From the NCBI GenBank assembly GCA_963575745.1, contig CAUYUJ010018627.1, forward strand, positions 146,052 through 210,051: a DNA stretch of 64,000 nt, in the 5' to 3' direction. Below are positions 39,250 to 48,301 of this stretch, one piece after another (position 1 is the first letter of the stretch; each line of letters starts with the position of its first letter). The notes under the pieces were generated by a model. That model saw only the letters and a list, made by a program, of their open reading frames with translations, was not told where the DNA came from and searched no databases. This stretch comes from Prorocentrum cordatum (Eukaryota; Sar; Dinophyceae; Prorocentrales; Prorocentraceae). The translations under genes and the position numbers were made by a program.

Positions 39250-39473
39250 AAAAAAAAAAACAAAAAAAAAACAAAAAAAAAACACAAAAAAAAAAAAGAA
39301 AAGAAAAGACAAAAAAAAAAAAAAGAAAAAAAAAAAAAAGAAAAAAAATCAAAAAAAAAAAAAAAAACAAAAAAAAAAAAAAAGAAAAAAAGAAAAAAAA
39401 AAAAAAAAAAAAAAAAAAGAAAAAAAAACAAAAAAAAAAAAAATAAAAGAAAAAAAAAAAAAAGAAAAGAAAA
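39226..39473 (+). repeat. A-rich tract splitting the reverse transcriptase
   Basis: The tract is 248 nt, about 90% A, with scattered C, G and T. It begins right after GGCGGC and ends before GCTGACCAAC. Removing 246 nt (82 codons) rejoins the frame exactly as GGC GGC AAG CTG ACC AAC GTG, giving GGKLTNVSFVDD. It carries one in-frame TAA (39247). It could be a repeat expansion, a retroposed poly(A) remnant or an assembly artefact. A similar tract occurs at 63258-63585. Confidence 0.9.
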
Positions 39474-39474
39474 G

Positions 39475-41580
39475 CTGACCAACGTGTCCTTCGTCGACGA
39501 CCTCACCGACTTCAACTCGACCACACACCACTCCGACATCATTGACATTACGAGAACTTCAGCTGAACGTCTATGCCGTACAGCCTTTACATACGGGCTC
39601 AAGCCACGCCCAGACAAGACCAAGGTCATCATCTCCTTTAACGGGACGGGCTCCAACGTCGTGCGCAGCAGGCTTGCACAGCAAAACATTACATCAATCA
39701 AGTTGAGCATCATGTCGATCTCGGTCCAAATCACAGACCAGCACCGACTATTAGGCACCATCATAACCACCGGCAGCATGGGCCCCGAGGTGCAGAATCG
39801 CATGCAACGAACCGACGCTTCGGCACGAGCTCTGGAGAGGCAAATCCTAAGACGTCGACGCCTACCCCGCAAAACGAAGATCAAGTACGTGCACGCCCTC
39901 TCGACTGCCTCATTGACCTTCAACCATCACGTCTGGCCAGCACTGACTCAGACTGACCACCAGCGCATATCCAACGCTTACTCGAAGCCCTATCGCACGG
40001 CAGCTGGATTACCCAAAGTTAACTCGCAGCTTCATCATTTCACGGCCACCGAAGTAGTAGCCTACACCGGCATCCCCGACTTCGACCACCACCAGTCTGC
40101 TGGACGGCTGCGATACTTACCACGGCTTCTACGACACGCTCCTCAGCAGCTCCTACAACTGCTTGACAACCAGCGACGGAGAAAGGGCTCATGGACATAC
40201 ATGCTTTTCCAGGACTTCGACTTCCTGCGCGCATACCTGGACGACCAGCGCTGGCCCACGACCAGCAAGCTCGACCCCGACATCATCGCATGGGCTCGCA
40301 CCACGCCGAGGCACTTCACCAACTCCGTCAACCTGGCTGTCACAAACTACATCCGCGCCTCTAAAGACAGTGCCCACGCCGACAAGCTGACCAAGGTGCT
40401 CAGACCAGACGGCCCCATCGGGGCGGGCACCACGCCATCACGTGACAACGGCGACAGCAACTTCATTTGCTACGAGTGCGGAATAGTAACCAAGACAAAG
40501 CAGGGCATGGCAATACATATCGGACGGGAACACCGACGACCTGATCATCCGCGAAACTGGGCATCGGGTACATCGTGCAGAATATGCCGCCAGAATTTCC
40601 ACTCCTTCGCCAAGCTAGTGAAGCATCTAACCACGGTAGCCCGATGCCGACGGTCATGGTATATGTGGTATTTACAAGGACCTGCCCTCACTGAGGAGGA
40701 CGTGGCCACCAATCAGGCGATCTACGCGGCCAGCATAGCCGACAACAAACGCAGAGGCCGCCCCGAACTATACCATCCCATCCCTGCCCACGCATCCGAC
40801 GTCACCCCATTACCCTCCCTTGACCTATCACCTTCACCACCGCCCTTTTTCCCGACTGTAGCAGAACTTACACCACCACCACCAGCCCACTACCCTCGGA
40901 CACCGACCAGAAACAGATCCCTGCTTTACCTCACCAACACCGATAGACACCCAAATGATCTGCTCGACATCACGGACCAACGACTATGCTACAATGGAAT
41001 GGTTATGGAACTGGCTACTATGACCTTCGACGATCTCTACTCCGCCGAACACCCATCCCAGTACGACGCCCTTGACTTGATCCACCAGCACATTCGACAG
41101 GGTGACTTCGCAGGAGTTACGATCAACCTCTCACCCAGCACTTGGATCGACCAAGGTGATGGCGACATCCACGACAGAACGGCAGCATCCTCCAGAACAA
41201 CCTCGGACCCATGGGGAAGAGTAAACCTTGGAGGCAAGGCAGCGGAACGTCGACTGATCGCGAACCACCATGCCCGCCTAGCCATCCACATCTTCCATGC
41301 CGCCCACATTGCAGAAGTACCTGTACTACTAGCGCAATCCGCAGCCCCAGCGGGTCCGTCGCTGATGTGGACGACCGAGCAGATGCACTACGCTACGGAG
41401 AGAACTGCCACGAGAAGACCGACCAGGATTGACTCCACCAGCAACCTCTACGCCATTTACGACGGCACCTCCCACGAGCACAGCAGCCCACTCGACGATT
41501 TCGTCGACTCCGTCTTGAGCAGCCTGCTCCCTGGAGGTCGGACTGCAGCCTGCAGATCCGACGACCCGAGCTGGCCGTAA
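39475..41580 (+). CDS. Retrotransposon reverse transcriptase C-terminal part and zinc fingers
   Basis: This frame continues the RT after the A-rich tract. Residues 1-20 contain LTNVSFVDDLTDF, where FVDD is RT motif C (two catalytic Asp). Then come YGLKPRPDKTKVIISFNG (motif D/E region), ITDQHRLLGTIITTGSMGPE (the LG motif before the thumb) and a helical thumb with YVHALSTASLTFNHHVWPAL. At about 40460-40650 lie FICYECGIVTKTKQGMAIHI ending GREH (C-x2-C...H-x4-H) and CRICRQNFHSFAKLVKHL (C-x2-C...H...C). The last 300 residues are Pro-rich then mixed, with no known domain. The frame ends at TAA 41578-41580. The phase is identical to the upstream part, so both belong to one protein. Confidence 0.85.
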   Translation: MTNVSFVDDLTDFNSTTHHSDIIDITRTSAERLCRTAFTYGLKPRPDKTKVIISFNGTGSNVVRSRLAQQNITSIKLSIMSISVQITDQHRLLGTIITTGSMGPEVQNRMQRTDASARALERQILRRRRLPRKTKIKYVHALSTASLTFNHHVWPALTQTDHQRISNAYSKPYRTAAGLPKVNSQLHHFTATEVVAYTGIPDFDHHQSAGRLRYLPRLLRHAPQQLLQLLDNQRRRKGSWTYMLFQDFDFLRAYLDDQRWPTTSKLDPDIIAWARTTPRHFTNSVNLAVTNYIRASKDSAHADKLTKVLRPDGPIGAGTTPSRDNGDSNFICYECGIVTKTKQGMAIHIGREHRRPDHPRNWASGTSCRICRQNFHSFAKLVKHLTTVARCRRSWYMWYLQGPALTEEDVATNQAIYAASIADNKRRGRPELYHPIPAHASDVTPLPSLDLSPSPPPFFPTVAELTPPPPAHYPRTPTRNRSLLYLTNTDRHPNDLLDITDQRLCYNGMVMELATMTFDDLYSAEHPSQYDALDLIHQHIRQGDFAGVTINLSPSTWIDQGDGDIHDRTAASSRTTSDPWGRVNLGGKAAERRLIANHHARLAIHIFHAAHIAEVPVLLAQSAAPAGPSLMWTTEQMHYATERTATRRPTRIDSTSNLYAIYDGTSHEHSSPLDDFVDSVLSSLLPGGRTAACRSDDPSWP

Positions 41581-41583
41581 CAG

Positions 41584-41666
41584 GGCCCAAGAGCTTCGAG
41601 GCGGACGCCTACCGCGGCAAGATGACCGTAGGGATCAAGGCGGCCGCCGACACCATCACGAACGCC
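41584..41666 (+). CDS. Possible host exon, unknown
   Basis: Directly after the retrotransposon stop, an AG (41580-41583 region, AACAG) is followed by 27 codons reading GPKSFEADAYRGKMTVGIKA and AADTITN, then GCCCCC, which would be a GC donor as in the ClpC exons. Codon composition is strongly GC-ending and protein-like. I do not recognise the protein. It could be a host exon beside the insertion or the last part of the element's 3' region. Confidence 0.3.
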
Positions 41667-42231
41667 CCCTCAATGGAGAGGGGGGGGAGGACACGGTCCA
41701 GGCGTGACCTGGGCCGCCGCCCGCGTGAAGGCCTCATGGGGGTGGACTCCCTTCCTCCCCAGGCCTTTAATGAGCCCCCTCCCCCCGCCCCGCTTTGCCA
41801 CCCCCATGTGGCCTCTCCCTCTTCCTTCCCTCTGCCCCGAAACTCCTGGGCACCCTTTTTTTTCTCGGCCCCTTTCGGCCCCCGCCCCTCCCCCTGCGAG
41901 GCCTAGGCGGCTTCACACCCTTGCCCTCCTGGCGGGGGCCCGTGTCGGGGGGGTGGCCCCCACTGCGTGCCTCGGGCGCGCGCGCGCGGCCGCGGCCGCG
42001 CGAACGGCTTCGTCTATTAGACATCGAGCCGCGAGCGAAGCGAAGCGAAAGGAGGAGGAGGAGGAAAGGTCGAGAACCGTGGGAGCCGAGAAGCACAACG
42101 AGAGCGGCGGCCTGGCGCCTCGCCCTGCCTCGAGCCTGCGGGGCCCACCGTGTGCTGCGGGTATGGTGCAGGCGAGCCATCCTCTGTGAAGGGGCCCCAG
42201 GACACACAAATAAGTACACACAAATAAAACC

Positions 42232-42553
42232 CCTCCCTTTATTACGAAATCTGGGGTACGCGATCCTCCGACCCCATGTGCTCCGACACCATCTGTCGGG
42301 GACGTACGGACCTGGGTCGATGCAAACCCGGGTCAGTGCAGGATCGGATCCTGCAGGATCCGATCCTGCACCCAAGCCAGGGTCAATTGAAGAGGCCCCA
42401 GGACACACAAATAACTACACACAAAGAAAAAAAGTTCCCCATGTCTTCCCATATTTTCTGGGTGTTTGCCTTCCCCACCACTTCCCATGGTTTCCCATAT
42501 CTTCTGGGGGATCGACGATTCATTGTGTCTGTGCGTTTCTTTTCCTCCTGACT
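42232..42553 (+). repeat. 320-bp segmental repeat, copy 1 (palindrome plus ATATGGGAAA module)
   Basis: It begins CCCTTTATTACGAAATCTGG, contains a perfect 36-bp palindrome at 42336-42371 (arms GTGCAGGATCGGATCCTG), and ends with the ATATGGGAAA module (42389-42553). Copy 2 lies at 43446-43762 with few differences. A stub of the module's start also precedes copy 1 at 42189-42225. Confidence 0.92.
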
Positions 42554-42693
42554 CTAGACATCCTGCACGCCCTCCAGATACGAGAACGACCGGCCACCCC
42601 CTGCAGCCACAAAGGCAGGAAGAAACGCCAAATCGTGTGTGGACCCGCCGACGTGGCCGGATCGTGGGCCGGCGGCTCCAGCCGAGCCCCCGC

Positions 42694-43132
42694 TCAGTCT
42701 TCGTAGTGGTCGGGCTGCGCGCTGAGGAGGATCGCCTTGAGCAGCTCTCTGCCCTCGGCGCCGAAGTCCCGCCGCGCGGCTCCGCAAACGGGCGCCTCCA
42801 CGAGCTCGCCCCCGCTGACGAAGCTGACGATGTTGCTGCTGGCAGGCTGCTGGCGGCCGCTCCAGGAGCCCACCAAGTCCAGGTGGTTGCACAGGGAAAG
42901 CCGCTGACGGGGCTGGCCCTCCATCGACCCCGTCCTGGTGCGCGGCCTGGGCCCCTTGGCCCTGGCACTGAAGGCTTCCATCTGGGCGAACTTCAGGCCG
43001 CTGTGGGGGAAGTGGCAGAAGTTGCAGTCCTCGCCGGGGGGGCAGCTCTCGGGGGCCAAGTGGAAGCGGCACGGGCGGCACTGGCCCTTGAAGTGGTTTT
43101 TCGACCCTCTCGAGGTCGTGCCTGAAGGCCTC
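42694..43132 (-). CDS. CCCH zinc-finger protein, terminal exon
   Basis: After an acceptor CACCTAG (AG at 43133-43134), the exon encodes RPSGTTSRGSKNHFKGQCRP then CRFHLAPESCPPGEDCNFCH ending FPH. This is a CCCH (C-x8-C-x5-C-x3-H) zinc finger: CRFHLAPESCPPGEDCNFCH. Such fingers bind RNA, and proteins with a single finger of this kind are numerous in dinoflagellates as I recall them. The tail (PRPRTRTGSMEGQPRQRLSL onward) is basic, then contains an Ala/Glu-rich end finishing PDHYED, stop at 42694-42696. Upstream exons are not identified; the sequence beyond the acceptor is a GCATCGGCGAT repeat. The gene lies between the two copies of the 320-bp segmental repeat. Confidence 0.68.
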
Positions 43133-43174
43133 CTAGGTGGGGTCCGAGCAGATGGGGTCGGGGGATCGCACCGC

Positions 43175-43245
43175 CTCGCCAGTGCATCGGCGATGCATCG
43201 GCGACGTCGGCGATGCATTGGCGACGTCGGCGTGGAGAAACTCGG
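43175..43245 (+). repeat. GCATCGGCGAT short tandem repeat
   Basis: GATGCATCGGCGA(T/C) words are reiterated. The same words form clusters at 44200-44345 and 45655-45715, sometimes in the reverse orientation, and resemble GATGCAGCGTCGATG words at 25890-25930. Confidence 0.75.
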
Positions 43246-43445
43246 GCTCCGCTTCGAGCGGCATCGTCGATGCAACGGCGATGCTACTCCAGATTTCGTG
43301 ATAAAAGGGAGGGGGTCTGGACCCTCCAAGACAAGCCATTTCAGACCTCCCCCGTGGGAGAAGCCTCCAAAACATCGTCCCCAGACCCCCCCAGGCTCTC
43401 CAAGATAGCCTGGAAGAGACCCCCCCCCGAAATGAGACCCCCCTC

Positions 43446-43762
43446 CCTTTATTACGAAATCTGGGGTACGCGATCCTCCGACCCCATGTGCTCCGACACC
43501 ATCTGTCGGGGACGTACGGACCTGGGTCGATGCAAGCCCGGGTCAGTGCAGGATCGGATCCTGCAGGATCCGATCCTGCACCCAAGCCAGGGTCAATTGA
43601 AGAGGCCCCAGGACACACAAATAAATACACACAAATAAACATGTTCCCCATATCTTCCTATATTTTCTGGGTTTTTGTCTTCCCCCCCACTTCCCATATT
43701 TTCCCATATTTTCTGGGGAATCGACGATTCATTGTGTCTGTGTGTTTTTTCCCCTCCTGATC
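43446..43762 (+). repeat. 320-bp segmental repeat, copy 2
   Basis: It is nearly identical to 42232-42553, including the 36-bp palindrome (43546-43581). Upstream at 43284-43312 lies an inverted copy of its first 28 bases (CTCCAGATTTCGTGATAAAA), so a hairpin with about a 130-base loop could form there. Confidence 0.92.
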
Positions 43763-43789
43763 AATGCCCCCCTGGCCCTGCAGTAGAGG

Positions 43790-44165
43790 AAGAAAAAAAC
43801 ACATGAGCATAAACTGTCGACAGCCCGCGCGGATTTCTTAGACCTGCGCTGGACCACCCTCTGGCGCCGCCAGGGGGACCCAGGCGCCGACACAAGCAAT
43901 CCGCGCGGAGCGCCAAAAAGGTTCATGGCGTTTGTTCTTCTTCGATTGCTTTGGGGTCCCGAAACAGTGCGGTGACAGACCGTGCGGCGACCTCGAAAGC
44001 CCCCAAGACCTCACCGCACGGTCCGTCAACGCACGGTTTTGGGACCTCGGATGCCCCAGCCGCCCGAGACGTCCTCGGAGAACGACCCGAGTCCCAAAAC
44101 CGTGCGGTGATCCCGAATCCCCACCGACTCACCGCACGGTGTGGTCACCACCCCGTTTGGTGAGG
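43790..44165. repeat. Palindrome-rich stretch (CCGCACGGT words)
   Basis: The first part (43790-43905) is a relative of the TIR element next to the ClpC exon at 18492. From 43960 the words ACCGCACGGT, ACCGTGCGG and TTTTGGGAC(C/T) recur in both orientations. A similar pair lies at 20237-20272. No gene is supported. Confidence 0.5.
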
Positions 44166-44199
44166 GACAACAGCAGGGGGGGACTGGCATAAGGGGGGG

Positions 44200-44900
44200 A
44201 TGCATCGACCTGGAATCGGCGATACATCGCCGATAGATCGGCGATAGGCCTCCGATCGTGAATCCGCACCTTCCTGGGCAGGCTGGGGCTATCGGGCCCC
44301 CATCGGCGATCAATGGGCAATTGGGGGTCGATGCATCCTCCCCTATGCCTATCCCCCCTACCGTTGTCCCTGATCTGGGGGCGCCCAAATGGCTGACCCC
44401 CGCTTGCAGCGACCCCCGCCCTGGAGGCCCCGACTCTAGGAAGCCCAAGGGCCGCCCGCGGCGGCCGGCGGTGGCGGCGCGGCACCGCGGGCGCGGCCCC
44501 CGCCGAGGCCCTGCGGGCCCGCGGGCGCGGCGCCCCGCTGCGGCCCCGGGGCGGCGGGGGCGCCGGCGAGCTGGGCCGGGAGCTGCAACATCGCTTCGAG
44601 CTTCGGGTGGCACCCCGTCAGGGGAGCGTTTTCTTTCATCCGGCGTCTCGGCGTGGGCGGAAGGGGCGGAGGGGAAAAGGGGAAGGGGGGGTGGGAAGGC
44701 TCCGGACCTCTGCTTCACGCGACCGTTTGCAAGAAAGCGCGTCCCGTGGGGGAGACTTCGCCTGCCTGAGACAGGCGCCAAACACACGGCCAAGATCTAC
44801 TCCATGGGGGAGGGAGCGCGAGGGCCCGCGCGGATCGGCCAAACACTGCTTCAGAAAACGCTCCTCAGCACCGCCCTGGGCTGGGTGCTCCGCCCGCTTG
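44200..44900. other. GC-rich stretch, no gene seen
   Basis: GCATCGGCGAT words at 44200-44345, then a strongly GC-rich segment (44440-44600). No coding signal I trust. Confidence 0.4.
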
Positions 44901-44929
44901 GGCCAACGCTGCTGCTGCTGGGTCAGACT

Positions 44930-45112
44930 TGAGGAGGAGGAGGAGGAGGAGGGAGGATGAGGAGGGAGGAGGAGGAGGAGGAGGAGGAGGAGGAAGGAGG
45001 GAGGGAGGGAGGGGATGGAGGTGAGAAGGAGGAGGAGGTGGGAGGAGGAAGGAGGAGGAGGAGGAGGAGGAGGGGAAGAGGAGGAGGAGGCGGCGGAGGA
45101 GGAGGAGGTGCT
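44930..45112 (+). repeat. (GGA)n microsatellite flanked by a 25-bp direct repeat
   Basis: A GGA/GGGA array is bounded by CTGCTGCTGGGTCAGACT at 44910 and again at 45110, which may be a duplication that enclosed the array. Confidence 0.85.
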
Positions 45113-45236
45113 GCTGCTGGGTCAGACTGGAAGGGTCCCTGGCCGTCGGAGATCGCCAGAGGTGGTCGCGATTGGCCAGCAGGCTGGAGGCACTCCGCTG
45201 CGGCCTCGCCGTAATCGGCACGGGACTGCCTCACAC

Positions 45237-45417
45237 TACACCCTGCGAAATGCTTAAGAAATCATAGGTTAAGAAATTCAGAGTCTCAGAATTTGGATAA
45301 AAGCCCAGAATGCCTATTAAAATCTTAGGAGTTACAATGAAACATTAAGAACAGTCTCTTTAAATTTTCTTCAGTTTGCCGAAACTCTGAGTTTTCTGAA
45401 GCATCGCCTAGGGTGTA
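45237..45417. mobile_element. TIR element (MITE-like), 181 bp, copy 1
   Basis: The ends are TACACCCTGCGAAATGCTTA and the inverted partner ...GAAGCATCGCCTAGGGTGTA. The AT-rich interior contains mirrored words (TTAAGAAAT, GTCTCAGAAT/GAAACTCTGAG). A second copy lies at 45900-46067. Confidence 0.85.
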
Positions 45418-45654
45418 TGCCACCCAACTTCTTGCGGCCGCCGCGCAAGGCGCGGTTCTTCTTGCGCCCTCGCGCCGCCCCGCGGATAGGGGAACGGGAA
45501 GTATATGCACATGCGCCGATCCCAGCCAGGCCCACCTTGAGCCCAGGATCGGTGCACGCGCTCTCCTGCCCTGGCCAGGGAAACAGGTGGAGGGCTCCTC
45601 CCAGACGGGGTCCGAGTAGATGGGGTCGGAGGATCTCGCCGCATCGCCGCCCCA

Positions 45655-45715
45655 TCGAGCCGATTCGCCGATGCATCGCCGATGCATCGCCGATGCATCG
45701 GCGATGCGGGGCGAT
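45655..45715 (+). repeat. GATGCATCGCC tandem repeat
   Basis: Four consecutive GATGCATCG(C/G)C words lie in a segment (45605-45730) that also shares GGGTCCGAGTAGATGGGGTC with 43140-43165. Confidence 0.75.
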
Positions 45716-45899
45716 ACTCCCGACCCCACCTAGGATGGCCTAGAGCACATGCACCGATCATGGGCCTGGCCGGGAGCGGTGCATGGTCCTGCTTCTCCAC
45801 GCCCGAGGTGGAGCCGAGCGCTTCTCCGGCCCGGGGCCGCGCGAGGCGCGAGGCGCGTGGTTGCCCCGGGGGGGCGACCTACGGGCACAGCACCACGGC

Positions 45900-46067
45900 T
45901 ACACCCTGCGAGATGCTTAAGAAATCATGGGTTAAGAAATTCATAGTCTCAGAAATTGAAGAAAACCCAGAACTTCTGTCAAAATCTTGGGATTTACATT
46001 GAAAAGTTAAGAATAATCGAGACTCTGGACGAAAACTTAGGTTTTCTTAAACATCGCCTAAGGTGTA
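45900..46067. mobile_element. TIR element (MITE-like), 168 bp, copy 2
   Basis: TACACCCTGCGAGATGCTTA at the left and ...ACATCGCCTAAGGTGTA at the right. The interior aligns with 45237-45417 over its length with many substitutions. Confidence 0.85.
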
Positions 46068-46400
46068 CTCCGCCCTTCGCTTTTCAGCATGCCGTGTTCC
46101 GATGGCTTGGCGCTTCGGCTTCCACGGGGAACGCACAAGGGTCATCGCTGCATCGAGCCGCCGCGACGGCGCGCCCCGCCTAAGCGCGAGTAGCACATAT
46201 GCGGCGAGGCCGCGAGGGGCGAAAGAATGCAGGCTGCAACGCGCGGAAGGCCAACCAGGCCGGGCGCAATCGGCAGGAACGGCGCGATACGCGCGAGGGC
46301 GAAGCGCAGGAGGCGCGAGCAGGCTTGGCAGGCCAAAGGACGGCGGCATGTGAGGAAGGGCGCTGTTGGAGGGGGATCTCTCTGCGCCACGGCTACGGAA
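46068..46400. other. GC-rich stretch before the gap, no gene seen
   Basis: No recognisable gene or repeat. The frames crossing the gap at 46401-46500 are not meaningful. Confidence 0.4.
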
Positions 46401-46500
46401 NNNNNNNNNNNNNNNNNNNNNNNNNNNNNNNNNNNNNNNNNNNNNNNNNNNNNNNNNNNNNNNNNNNNNNNNNNNNNNNNNNNNNNNNNNNNNNNNNNNN
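46401..46500. other. Assembly gap (100 N)
   Basis: One hundred Ns. The flanks differ sharply in composition (GC-rich before, AT-richer after). Confidence 0.98.
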
Positions 46501-46640
46501 AATTGTGTGGCCAAGAGCGCACTGGCAGAAAACACTGTGTCACACGCATGTCGTGAGCAATATCTTACATACGCTCACGGAAATATGCAATATACGAATG
46601 CGACTCCTCTGAAAAAGGGAGTTGCACCAGAACGAGCAAA

Positions 46641-47643
46641 CTAAACATTGTGCGATGGGTCTGCACCCGACTCACACGAGATCGCTGGCGCTGCACCCGA
46701 ACTGCAAATTATACATTGTGCTATGGCCTGCGCAAACTGCGTCGGGAAATGCTCGGCACCTCGGAGAGCTTTGTGGCCATTGAGCCATCCACCTGACATG
46801 GTATAATATTTCTGGCACGTCGGAGTTCCTTCCACTGACGCCCCTTTCGGCTTCGAGCGAATCAGAAAGTGGCTGTATTTCTCTGGGCAAGTCAACAACA
46901 ACTGCGTATGTTTCGGCATCTCGTGTCCAAACGCTTTCTGGTAAGTGAGAACTGGCCGCCCTCGGGTGCTCTTAATTGCAGCTGCGCAACATGCATACTT
47001 ATAGAAATGGCTATTGAGAGGCTGTTCAATGATATAATAGCACAAACGTGTCGTCACGTAAAACATGATAGCACTGACCACTTGGTTCGTCTCATTTGCC
47101 ATTTTGACCGAATCCCTATCCCTGTGCCCTTCAACGTGGAGGTAACGGCCAGATACATATGTGTTCATGAACCCCCACGTGGCGCATTCGGGTGTCATCA
47201 GAACGGTGCCATTCTTCACGAGGCGAGTGACGAGCCAAAACGCAAACACCATTCCAACGACAGAAGTTATGTCCTCATCATCACATTGCCTGGTGGCTGC
47301 GTCGAATTCGTGGGCCGTGCCGCCCAGTGAACGGATCCAATAAGATGTCCCCCCCCCAACCGATGAACAATTCCACGGCCGTCAGATCTCTGCTCAAGGT
47401 CAGCGTCAAACACCATGCTATTGTCGCAGAAATGCGGTCGTGGAGCGTGATGTAGGTTCTCTCTATCTCGGTAGCGAAAGCCTTCACATAGTTTGGGGGG
47501 CCCACGGGAGCAGCCTGAATTTTGAGATGTTCTGGGGGCGGATCTCTAGGTTTCGCGCGTGCTGGCTGGAACAATGGTTCGGGTGGCGGTCTTTTGCGCC
47601 TGGCCATTCCGCCTGAGAAATCTCGGCCCTGAAATGGCAGCAT
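46641..47643 (-). pseudogene. Frameshifted gene of an uncharacterised, apparently dinoflagellate-typical family
   Basis: The minus strand reads MARRKRPPPEPLFQPARAKP and NYVKAFATEIERTYITLHDR to about 47325. There a one-base change within GGGCGGC shifts the frame to GGTAHEFDAATRQCDDEDIT, which continues with MTPECATWGFMNTYVSGRYL, VSAIMFYVTTRLCYYIIEQP and TYQKAFGHEMPKHTQLLLTC to a stop at 46641. The block E/T-W-x-FMN...SGR...V-x-x-AN...IEQPxxS...GxPK is one I remember as recurrent in dinoflagellate predicted proteins. Its function is unknown to me. The N-terminal half has a hydrophobic segment (IAWCLTLTL). A single sequencing error could restore it, so it may be a live gene. Upstream exons were not resolved. 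Confidence 0.55.
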
Positions 47644-48295
47644 GGTAGCGGTGCGATAGGAGATGGGATGGATGCCCTACTCTGTTCATGAGCAGGCTTG
47701 CCCCGCCATTTCGCAGACTCGTGGTCCTCCTCTCCTCCCTCCCCCCTCCTCCTCCACATTCCTCTCCCCCTCCCCTCCCCCCCCGTCTCCAGGAACCAAA
47801 CTGGGGCGTGCTAGGGGCGGCGGGGGAATTGGCGACGACGACGATGTCGACGTTCATGACGGCAGCGATGGCGGTGAGTAGGAGGAGCAGTTGCCATTGC
47901 CATTGTTCGCCATCCTCATGTTTCTGTTGTTCTTTATTTTCTTTGCCCTCAACCCCCCTCTACGTGGTGAATGTTTTCATTGCGAAGGCCCGCGCGAGAG
48001 CCCCTCGGACCCTCGGTTGCCGCCACTGCCCCAGGAGGGGGGGGGGGGTAGGAGGAGGGTGAGAAGGAGGAGGTAGCAGAGCTGAGCAGGATGAATGAAA
48101 GCCAAAAGGGCGATGAGGACGGAGAAAGATGAGGAGGAGTAAAAGGGCGAGTAGGAATAATATTTCGGCGGAGGCACCGCGTGGGGAAACGAAATTGAGC
48201 TCTTGGCGAACGCTGCCCCGATTACTTTTTACCCTTGGGCCTTAGGTCCCAACAACATGCGAACGCTGGTTTTTCTGCAAATCGTCAACGTATTA
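47644..48295. other. Stretch without a supported gene
   Basis: CTCC-rich microsatellite (47735-47785), an acidic GACGACGATGTCGACG block (47835-47875) and a G-run (48035-48050). The upstream exon of the preceding minus-strand gene may lie here but cannot be defined. Confidence 0.4.
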
Positions 48296-48301
48296 GCTGA
48301 G

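Larger units (their letters stand above)
32106..41580 (+). mobile_element. Large LINE-like retrotransposon with RNase H before endonuclease
   Basis: All parts lie on the plus strand in this order: coiled-coil ORF1 (32106-34694), frameshift signal (34685-34733), ORF1 extension (34691-35623), RNase H (35929-36690), EEP endonuclease and RT (36736-39225), A-rich interruption (39226-39473), then RT active site, thumb and zinc fingers (39475-41580). The copy has near-continuous frames over 9.5 kb and is therefore young, but it carries a stop or frame slip at 36688 and a stop inside the A tract. No LTRs and no integrase were seen. The 5' boundary (between 31.6 and 32.1 kb) and the 3' boundary (after 41580) are not defined, and no target duplication was found. 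Confidence 0.85.

Noticed and set aside
46047-46644. Frames spanning the N gap at 46401-46500
   Set aside because: Translation through unknown bases is meaningless.
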